A stretch of DNA of 64,000 nt from NCBI RefSeq assembly GCF_900113905.1, contig NZ_FORC01000001.1:804060-868059 (forward strand), given 5' to 3'. Positions within the stretch are counted from its first letter, which is position 1; each line of letters opens with the position of its first letter. The notes under the pieces are model-generated. The model was given only the letters and a program-made list of their open reading frames with translations, ran no database searches and was not told the origin of the DNA. Position numbers and translations under genes: made by a program. This DNA comes from Phytopseudomonas argentinensis (GTDB lineage: Bacteria > Pseudomonadota > Gammaproteobacteria > Pseudomonadales > Pseudomonadaceae). Below, one piece after another: positions 57,884 through 64,000 of this stretch.

Positions 57884-60715
57884 ATGGACAAGACCTACCA
57901 GCCCCACGCCATCGAAACCGCCCTGTATGAAAACTGGGAGGCGAAGGGCTACTTCGCTCCGCAGGGCTCCGGTGAGCCTTATACCATCATGATCCCGCCG
58001 CCGAACGTGACCGGCAGCCTGCACATGGGCCACGGCTTCAACAACGCGATCATGGACGCGCTGATCCGCTTCCGCCGTATGCAGGGTCGCAACACCCTGT
58101 GGCAACCGGGCACCGATCACGCCGGCATTGCCACGCAGATGGTGGTAGAGCGCCAACTGGGCGCCCAGGGTATCGATCGCCATGATCTAGGCCGCGAGAA
58201 GTTCCTCGACAAAGTCTGGGAATGGAAAGCCGAGTCCGGCGGCAACATCACCCGGCAGATCCGTCGCCTGGGCTCGTCGGTGGACTGGTCGCGCGAGCGC
58301 TTCACCATGGATGACGGCCTCTCCGAGGCGGTCAAGGAAGCCTTCGTGCGCCTGCACGAAGATGGTCTGATCTATCGCGGCAAGCGCCTGGTCAACTGGG
58401 ACACCAAGTTCCACACCGCCATTTCCGATCTGGAAGTGGAAAGCCACGACGAGAAGGGCCACCTGTGGAACCTGCGCTATCCGCTGGCCGACGGCCAGAA
58501 GACCGCGGAGGGCAATGACTACCTGATCGTTGCCACCACCCGCCCGGAAACCATGCTGGGTGACGCCGCCGTCGCCGTGAACCCCGAAGACGAACGCTAC
58601 AAGGCGCTGATCGGGCAATACGTCGAGCTGCCCCTGGTTGGCCGTCGCATCCCGATCATCGCCGACGATTATTGCGACCCGGAATTCGGCACCGGCTGCG
58701 TGAAGATCACCCCGGCTCACGACTTCAACGACTATGAAGTCGGCAAGCGCCACAACCTGCCGCTGATCAACATCTTCGACCAGGACGCCAAGGTGCTGGC
58801 CGGCGCGCAGATCTTCAACATCGACGGCAGCGTCAACGCCCTGCTCGATGCCAGCCTGCCTGCCGAATACGCCGGCCTGGATCGCTTCGAAGCGCGCAAG
58901 CAGATCGTCGCCGCGTTCGACGCCCTTGGCCTGCTGCAAAGCATCGACGACCACGCCCTGAAAGTGCCGAAGGGCGACCGTTCCGGCACCATCATCGAGC
59001 CCTGGCTGACCGATCAGTGGTACGTGTCCACCAAGCCGCTGGCCGAGAAAGCCATCGAAGTGGTCGAGAACGGCGAAATCCAGTTCGTACCCAAGCAGTA
59101 CGAAAACATGTATTTCAGCTGGATGCGTGACATCCAGGACTGGTGCATCAGCCGTCAGCTGTGGTGGGGCCATCGCATTCCGGCGTGGTACGACCAGGCG
59201 GGCAACGTCTACGTCGGCCGCGACGAAGCCGAAGTGCGCGCCAAGCACAACCTGGGCGACATCGCCCTGCGCCAGGACGACGACGTGCTGGACACCTGGT
59301 TCAGCTCCGGCCTGTGGACCTTCTCCACCCTCGGCTGGCCCGAGCAGACCGATTTCCTGAAGACCCATCATCCCACCGACGTGCTGGTCACCGGTTTCGA
59401 CATCATCTTCTTCTGGGTCGCCCGGATGATCATGCTGTCGACCCACCTGACCAAGCAGATCCCGTTCAAGACCGTTTACGTGCACGGTCTGGTGCGCGAC
59501 GGCCAGGGCCAGAAGATGTCCAAGTCCAAGGGCAACGTGCTCGACCCCCTGGACATCGTCGACGGCATCGACCTGGAAACCCTGCTGGCCAAACGCACCA
59601 GCGGCATGATGCAGCCCAAGCTCGCCGAGAAGATCGCCAAGCAGACCAAGGCCGAATTCCCGGACGGCATCGCCAGCTACGGCACCGACGCCCTGCGCTT
59701 TACCTTCTGCTCACTGGCCACCACCGGCCGCGACGTGAAGTTCGACATGGGCCGCGTCGAGGGCTATCGCAACTTCTGCAACAAGCTGTGGAACGCCGCC
59801 AACTTCGTCATCGAGAACACCGATGGCCAGGACACCGGCATCAACGGCGAGGATGTTGATCTGTCACCGGTCGATCGCTGGATCATCTCCGCCCTGCAGC
59901 GTTGCGAGCAGGACGTGACCCGCCACCTCGACGCCTTCCGCTTCGACCTGGCGACCCAAGCCCTGTATGAGTTCGTCTGGGACGAGTACTGCGCCTGGTA
60001 CCTGGAGCTGGTCAAGCCCGTGCTGTGGGACGAGAACGCCCCGCTCGAACGCCAGCGCGGCACCCGCCGCACGCTGGTGCGTGTGCTGGAAGTGATCCTG
60101 CGTCTGGCCCACCCGTTCATGCCATTCATCAGCGAGGAAATCTGGCAGCGCATCAAGGGTCAGGCTGGCGTCAGCGGCGACACCCTGATGCTGCAGCCGT
60201 GGCCAGTGGCCAACGAGACGCGCATCGATGCGGCCGCCGAAGGCGACATCGAATGGGTCAAGCAGCTGATGCTCGGCGTGCGGCAGATCCGTGGCGAGAT
60301 GAAGATCTCCATGGCCAAGCGCATCGACGTGATCCTCGCCAACACCAATGCCGAAGACCTGCGCCGCCTTAACGACAACGCCCCACTGCTCAACAAGCTG
60401 GCCAAGTTCGAATCGGTGAAGGTGCTGGCTGCCGGCGAGGAAGCGCCGATGTCCGCCACCGCTCTGGTCGGCGACATGCAGGTACTGGTACCGATGGCCG
60501 GGCTGATCGACAAGGAAGCCGAACTGGCGCGCCTGGACAAGGAAATCCAGCGTCTGGAAGGCGAAGCCAAGCGGGTTGGCGGCAAGCTGGCCAACGAAGG
60601 TTTCGTCGCCAAGGCACCGGCCGAAGTGCTCGAGAAGGAACGCGCCAAGCTGGCCGAGGCCGAACAGGCCCTGGCCAATCTGGTGGAACAGCGCGGCAAG
60701 ATCGCCAGCCTGTAA
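57884..60715 (+). CDS. valS: Valyl-tRNA synthetase
   Basis: 943 residues, normal. Class I signatures HMGH (47-50) and KMSKS (544-548). An editing CP1 domain ([38 protein letters not shown]), an anticodon-binding domain ([29 protein letters not shown]) and a C-terminal coiled coil ([25 protein letters not shown]). It charges tRNA-Val and removes mischarged threonine. Confidence 0.98.
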   Translation: MDKTYQPHAIETALYENWEAKGYFAPQGSGEPYTIMIPPPNVTGSLHMGHGFNNAIMDALIRFRRMQGRNTLWQPGTDHAGIATQMVVERQLGAQGIDRHDLGREKFLDKVWEWKAESGGNITRQIRRLGSSVDWSRERFTMDDGLSEAVKEAFVRLHEDGLIYRGKRLVNWDTKFHTAISDLEVESHDEKGHLWNLRYPLADGQKTAEGNDYLIVATTRPETMLGDAAVAVNPEDERYKALIGQYVELPLVGRRIPIIADDYCDPEFGTGCVKITPAHDFNDYEVGKRHNLPLINIFDQDAKVLAGAQIFNIDGSVNALLDASLPAEYAGLDRFEARKQIVAAFDALGLLQSIDDHALKVPKGDRSGTIIEPWLTDQWYVSTKPLAEKAIEVVENGEIQFVPKQYENMYFSWMRDIQDWCISRQLWWGHRIPAWYDQAGNVYVGRDEAEVRAKHNLGDIALRQDDDVLDTWFSSGLWTFSTLGWPEQTDFLKTHHPTDVLVTGFDIIFFWVARMIMLSTHLTKQIPFKTVYVHGLVRDGQGQKMSKSKGNVLDPLDIVDGIDLETLLAKRTSGMMQPKLAEKIAKQTKAEFPDGIASYGTDALRFTFCSLATTGRDVKFDMGRVEGYRNFCNKLWNAANFVIENTDGQDTGINGEDVDLSPVDRWIISALQRCEQDVTRHLDAFRFDLATQALYEFVWDEYCAWYLELVKPVLWDENAPLERQRGTRRTLVRVLEVILRLAHPFMPFISEEIWQRIKGQAGVSGDTLMLQPWPVANETRIDAAAEGDIEWVKQLMLGVRQIRGEMKISMAKRIDVILANTNAEDLRRLNDNAPLLNKLAKFESVKVLAAGEEAPMSATALVGDMQVLVPMAGLIDKEAELARLDKEIQRLEGEAKRVGGKLANEGFVAKAPAEVLEKERAKLAEAEQALANLVEQRGKIASL

Positions 60716-60728
60716 GCCAGCGCGCTGG

Positions 60729-60773
60729 AAAAAACGGCCCGCCGCGGTGACGACCCGGCGGGCCGTTTTCGTT
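60729..60773 (+). terminator. Terminator after valS
   Basis: aaaacggcccgccg (60731-60744) and cggcgggccgtttt (60756-60769) form a 14-bp perfect stem. A short T-run (tttt, then cgttt) follows. It begins 16 bases after the valS stop codon. Confidence 0.9.
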
Positions 60774-60837
60774 TATGGGCATGCCGTGTCGCATCAGGCA
60801 GTATGCTCTCGACTCTTTACACGATCGGACGATGCAA

Positions 60838-61134
60838 ATGGACGTGAGCAAGACCAAGACCAGCTTCTACCGCCGCCTCTACGTGGCCTGGCTGATCGAC
60901 AGCGGCGCTGCCGACAGCGTGCCCGCCCTGATGGCCGCCACCGGTATGCCCCGGCGCACTGCCCAGGACACGCTGAGCGCACTGGAAGAGCTGGATATCG
61001 ACTGCCAATTCCAGCAGCAGGATGGCGAGCGCAACAACGCCGGCCACTACGTGATCCGCGACTGGGGCGCCATCGACAAGCGCTGGATTGCGGACAACCT
61101 GCAGCAGATCAAGGCGGTGTTGGGTTACCCCTGA
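60838..61134 (+). CDS. Small winged-helix/HTH protein
   Basis: 98 residues from ATG 60838 (MDVSKTKTSFYRRLYVAWLIDSG); an ATG six bases earlier is also possible. A helix-turn-helix can be read at SVPALMAATGMPRRTAQDTLSALEEL, then NNAGHYVIRDWGAIDKRWIADNLQQIKAVL. A small DNA-binding regulator or structural wHTH protein is likely; target unknown. It is followed after 24 bases by the permease gene, so it may be co-transcribed with it. Confidence 0.8.
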   Translation: MDVSKTKTSFYRRLYVAWLIDSGAADSVPALMAATGMPRRTAQDTLSALEELDIDCQFQQQDGERNNAGHYVIRDWGAIDKRWIADNLQQIKAVLGYP

Positions 61135-61158
61135 GATACTCCCCGGCAAGGAGCCCAA

Positions 61159-62988
61159 ATGAATATCGACCTGCTGATGGTGCTCGGCCTGCTGTTCACG
61201 GCCGTGGTGCTGTTCGTCATCAACAAACCGCGCATGGACGTGGTGGCCTTGATGATCCTCGTCGCCCTGCCGCTGACCGGCGTGCTGACCATTCAGGAAA
61301 CCCTGGCCGGCTTCGCCGACCCGAGCGTGATCCTGATCGCCGCGCTGTTCGTGATCGGTGAAGGCCTGGTACGCACTGGTATCGCCTATCGCCTCGGTGA
61401 CTGGTTGGTGGCCAAGGCCGGCAGCAGTGAAACCCGCCTGCTGGTATTACTGATGGTGGCCGTGGCCGGGCTGGGCTCGGTGATGAGTTCCACCGGCGTG
61501 GTGGCGATCTTCATTCCGGTGGTGCTCGGTGTGGCGGCGCGCCTGAAGATCGCGCCAGGCCGCCTGATGATGCCCCTGGCGTTCGCCGGGCTGATCAGCG
61601 GCATGCTCACGCTGGTGGCCACGCCGCCGAACATGGTGGTGCACAGCGAGCTGCTGCGCGCTGGCCTGCCGGGTTTCAGTTTCTTCAGTTTCACGCCGGT
61701 CGGCCTGGCCGTGCTGGCGCTGGGTGTGCTCTATATGCTCGCCACGCGACGCTGGCTGCAGCGTGACACCGATGGCGACAGCTCTGCGCCGCCGCGGCTG
61801 ACACTCGCCGACCTGGCGCAAAGCTACCGGCTCAACGAGCGCGAGCGGCGCCTGCGGGTGCGCGCCGATTCGCCGCTGGCCAGCCAGGCCCTGGACGAAC
61901 TGAAGCTGCGCTCGCAATACGGCATCAACGTGATTGCCGTGGAGCGCCAGCGGCAGTTTCGTACCCTGCTGCTGATGGCCACCGGCAATACCCAGTTGCA
62001 AGCCGGCGACGTGCTGCTGGTCGACCTGGCCAGCCCGGCCATCGCCGTGCTAGGCGCCTATCAGGAGCTGGGGCTGGAACCGTTGCGGCTGAGCAACTCC
62101 TACTACAGCGTGCATTCCCACGAGCTGGGGTTGGCCGAAGTGGCGTTACCACCGGAATCGCACCTGCCGGGCAAGAGCATTCAAGAACTGGGTCTGCGCA
62201 GCCGCTACAAGCTCAACGTGGTCGGTCTGCGCCGTCACGGCAAGGCGCTGGAAGGCCTGCTGGTGGACGAGAAGCTGAGCCACGCCGATACCCTGCTGGT
62301 AGCTGGCAGCTGGAAGCAGATCCATCACCTGCAGAGCCTCAATCGCGACTTTCTGGTGCTCAGCCTACCCGCCGAAGTCGACGAAGTGGCGCCCGCGGCG
62401 CGCAAGGCACCCTATGCCCTGCTGAGCCTCGCGGTGATGGTCGGGCTGATGATCAGTGGCCTGGTCCCCAACGTCATGGCCGCGCTGATCGGTTGCCTGC
62501 TGATGGGCGCCTTCCGCTGCATCGACATGCCCAGCGCCTACCGATCCGTCCATTGGCCGAGCCTGATCCTGATCGTCGGCATGCTACCGTTCGCCCTGGC
62601 CCTGCAGAAAACCGGCGGCATCGACCTGGCGGTGAACGGTCTGGTCGGCGCCCTCGGCAACGCCGGGCCACGGGTGATCCTGGCCAGCCTGTTCGCGGTC
62701 ACCGCGCTGATCGGCCTGTTCATCTCCAATACCGCGACGGCGGTTCTGATGGCACCGGTGGCCATCGCCACCGCCCAGGCGCTGGGCGTGTCCCCCGTGC
62801 CTTTCGCGATGACCGTGGCCCTGGCCGCCTCGGCGGCCTTCATGACGCCGATTTCGTCGCCGGTAAATACCCTGGTGCTGGGGCCGGGTCAGTACCGCTT
62901 CGGCGATTTCGTACGCGTCGGCGTGCCGTTCACCATTCTGGTGATGATCGTCAGCGTGACGATGGTGCCGTGGATATTTCCGCTGTAG
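61159..62988 (+). CDS. SLC13/DASS-type permease with TrkA-C domains
   Basis: 609 residues. ATG 61159 follows AAGGAG. Two membrane halves (about 1-195 and 420-609; LLMVLGLLFTAVVLFVINKPRMDVVALMILVALPLTG, GLVPNVMAALIGCLLMGAF, FISNTATAVLMAPVAIATAQALG) flank a cytoplasmic region. That region holds two RCK_C/TrkA-C-like domains (about 220-300 and 310-400; SPLASQALDELKLRSQYGINVIAVER, GKSIQELGLRSRYKLNVVGLRR). Substrates in this family include sulfate, dicarboxylates and other anions; which one is carried here is unknown. Confidence 0.9.
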   Translation: MNIDLLMVLGLLFTAVVLFVINKPRMDVVALMILVALPLTGVLTIQETLAGFADPSVILIAALFVIGEGLVRTGIAYRLGDWLVAKAGSSETRLLVLLMVAVAGLGSVMSSTGVVAIFIPVVLGVAARLKIAPGRLMMPLAFAGLISGMLTLVATPPNMVVHSELLRAGLPGFSFFSFTPVGLAVLALGVLYMLATRRWLQRDTDGDSSAPPRLTLADLAQSYRLNERERRLRVRADSPLASQALDELKLRSQYGINVIAVERQRQFRTLLLMATGNTQLQAGDVLLVDLASPAIAVLGAYQELGLEPLRLSNSYYSVHSHELGLAEVALPPESHLPGKSIQELGLRSRYKLNVVGLRRHGKALEGLLVDEKLSHADTLLVAGSWKQIHHLQSLNRDFLVLSLPAEVDEVAPAARKAPYALLSLAVMVGLMISGLVPNVMAALIGCLLMGAFRCIDMPSAYRSVHWPSLILIVGMLPFALALQKTGGIDLAVNGLVGALGNAGPRVILASLFAVTALIGLFISNTATAVLMAPVAIATAQALGVSPVPFAMTVALAASAAFMTPISSPVNTLVLGPGQYRFGDFVRVGVPFTILVMIVSVTMVPWIFPL

Positions 62989-63041
62989 TTCACGACAAGC
63001 ACAGCGGCGGGATAAAGGCGCAAGTGACCGTTCGCGATCTC

Positions 63042-63122
63042 GTGGGAGGGGCTTTAGCCGCGAGTCCTACGCCTGGCCAGGCAAATCGAGGCTAAAGCGA
63101 ATCGCCGCCCGGCCTCTCCCAC
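63042..63122. repeat. REP-like inverted repeat
   Basis: gtgggagggg (63042-63051) faces cctctcccac (63113-63122), and inside this ctttagcc (63052-63059) faces ggctaaag (63090-63097). The word gtgggagggg-ctttagcc-gcga closely resembles the Pseudomonas REP motif gtgggagcggctttagccgcga. The element lies between the permease and hemerythrin stops, a classic REP position at a convergent gene end. Confidence 0.8.
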
Positions 63123-63164
63123 AAACGCGCTGCTCACCGTGCGCTATGGTTTTGAAACCGCACG

Positions 63165-63632
63165 CTACGCCGCGCGAAAGAAACGCCGCTTGGCGCGATT
63201 CAGCCAGCCGTCCTCGGACTTGTCGGCAGCCAGGCGGCGCAGGTTTTCGGTGACTGCCGCCACGTAGTTCTGGTCATCGTTGCGGATATGTCCGAACAGC
63301 CAGCGGCCGAGCAGGCTGCGCAACTCGTCACCGACATCCTCGCCCTGTCGGAAACGCGCGCGGTAATCCTCGACCCGGCGGATAAACAATTCATGCACCC
63401 GCTTGTGGGCCTTGGTGAACACGTAGCCCGACTCTTCGAGCATCGCCTCCTCGAAGGCGAAGTGCGAGCTGGTGTAGTCCACCAGTTCTTCGATTACCTG
63501 CCCCACGCCCTCGCGCGCACCTTGCTGTTGCGCTGCATATAGCTCGTTGATCATGTCGACGATGCGCCGGTGCTGGCCGTCGATCACGGCGATCCCGGTG
63601 TTCAGGTCATCGCTCCAACTGAGATAGGCCAT
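63165..63632 (-). CDS. Bacteriohemerythrin
   Basis: 155 residues. A four-helix hemerythrin with all seven di-iron ligands visible: His21 (DGQH), His57 and Glu61 (SSHFAFEE), His76 and His80 (KAHKRVH), His115 and Asp120 (HIRNDD). It binds O2 reversibly; roles in oxygen sensing, storage or delivery are known in the family. Monocistronic, next to a REP-like element. Confidence 0.95.
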   Translation of the reverse strand: MAYLSWSDDLNTGIAVIDGQHRRIVDMINELYAAQQQGAREGVGQVIEELVDYTSSHFAFEEAMLEESGYVFTKAHKRVHELFIRRVEDYRARFRQGEDVGDELRSLLGRWLFGHIRNDDQNYVAAVTENLRRLAADKSEDGWLNRAKRRFFRAA

Positions 63633-63817
63633 GCCCTGCCCCTGTCACTGCCCTAAGTGGGGCCAGTCTAGGGCGGGTCAGGCAGCCCTCCGTTGATCTG
63701 GGTCAGGGCGCCTACCGAAGCTGATTCCGCAACGGCTGCCGTCGCAACAAAGCCGGCAAGCAGAGCGCCTGCGCCTGTGGGAAAATAGGCCACCGCCCGC
63801 TCCCGTGATGCCTCAGC

Positions 63818-64000
63818 ATGCCTGCCAAACGCCCATCGAAACCGCCCGCCTCGCCTGAGAAAGGTCAGCTGCACCCCCGCAACCGCCATCAGGGCCGCTA
63901 TGACTTTCCCGCGCTGATCAAGGCCAGCCCGGAGCTGACGGCATTCGTGATCATCAATCCGTACGGAAATCAGAGCATCGATTTTGCCAATCCCGCGGCG
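63818..64000 (+). CDS. rlmF: 23S rRNA m6A1618 methyltransferase RlmF, N-terminal part (cut by window)
   Basis: 61 codons are visible from ATG 63818 and run off the window end. The start ([43 protein letters not shown]) has the [15 protein letters not shown] sequence typical of RlmF/YbiN. The methyltransferase core lies outside the window. Confidence 0.85.
   Translation, partial: MPAKRPSKPPASPEKGQLHPRNRHQGRYDFPALIKASPELTAFVIINPYGNQSIDFANPAA

Noticed and set aside
63668..63889. 73-codon minus-strand frame before rlmF
   Set aside because: Overlaps the rlmF start on the other strand, has no ribosome site and no recognised motif.

Overview
The window reads as chromosomal DNA of a Pseudomonas species. 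It is GC rich, and the block from der to valS (about 26.7-60.7 kb) follows the core order known from Pseudomonas chromosomes: der-bamB-hisS-ispG-rodZ-pilF-rlmN-ndk-isc, then cysE-trmJ-suhB-secFD-yajC-tgt-queA-tRNA-Leu, then lptGF-pepA-holC-valS. A LapA/LapD/LapG adhesion module and a PhaG transacylase also fit this genus, possibly the mendocina/oleovorans side; the species is inference only.

Layout. (1) 1-9.5 kb: the 3' part of a giant repeat-rich RTX adhesin (LapA type), a small gene of unknown function, and on the opposite strand the c-di-GMP receptor lapD with the periplasmic protease lapG that controls adhesin release, followed by a Tyr-rich lipoprotein. (2) 9.8-18.1 kb: a guanidine-I (ykkC) riboswitch ahead of an ABC transporter, two DUF1989-type proteins and a 'urea carboxylase'. 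The riboswitch makes this a guanidine assimilation operon: uptake, ATP-dependent carboxylation, then deimination of carboxyguanidine to allophanate. No allophanate hydrolase is present next to it. (3) 18.3-20.6 kb: a small cysteine-rich protein, an RsuA-type pseudouridine synthase, phaG and tRNA-Gly(CCC). (4) 20.6-25.8 kb: a ferric-siderophore type ABC importer convergent with a TonB-dependent receptor. (5) 25.8-26.6 kb: a DJ-1/Hsp31-like protein.

(6) 26.7-35.9 kb, all on the minus strand: GTPase Der, BamB, a YfgM-like protein, HisS, IspG, RodZ, PilF, RlmN and Ndk. (7) 36-41.7 kb, minus strand: the complete iscR-iscS-iscU-iscA-hscB-hscA-fdx-iscX operon with an IscR-box promoter. (8) 41.7-50.8 kb: cysE, trmJ, suhB, a glycine-zipper protein, secF/secD/yajC, tgt, queA and tRNA-Leu(CAA). 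(9) 51-64 kb: a cold-shock protein with a long leader, an RDD protein, lptG/lptF, a GNAT acetyltransferase, pepA, holC, an acidic hypothetical, valS, a small HTH protein, an SLC13-type permease, a bacteriohemerythrin and the 5' end of rlmF.

The region most worth attention is the riboswitch-led guanidine operon: its genes carry old urea-degradation names but the leader RNA and gene set point to guanidine. The adhesin end is second: exactly phased 366-bp repeats, a PA14-like module, and a VWA domain that appears to carry an inserted beta-sandwich. Most of the rest is ordinary, well-conserved core genome. All calls are from reading the sequence; no database search was run.
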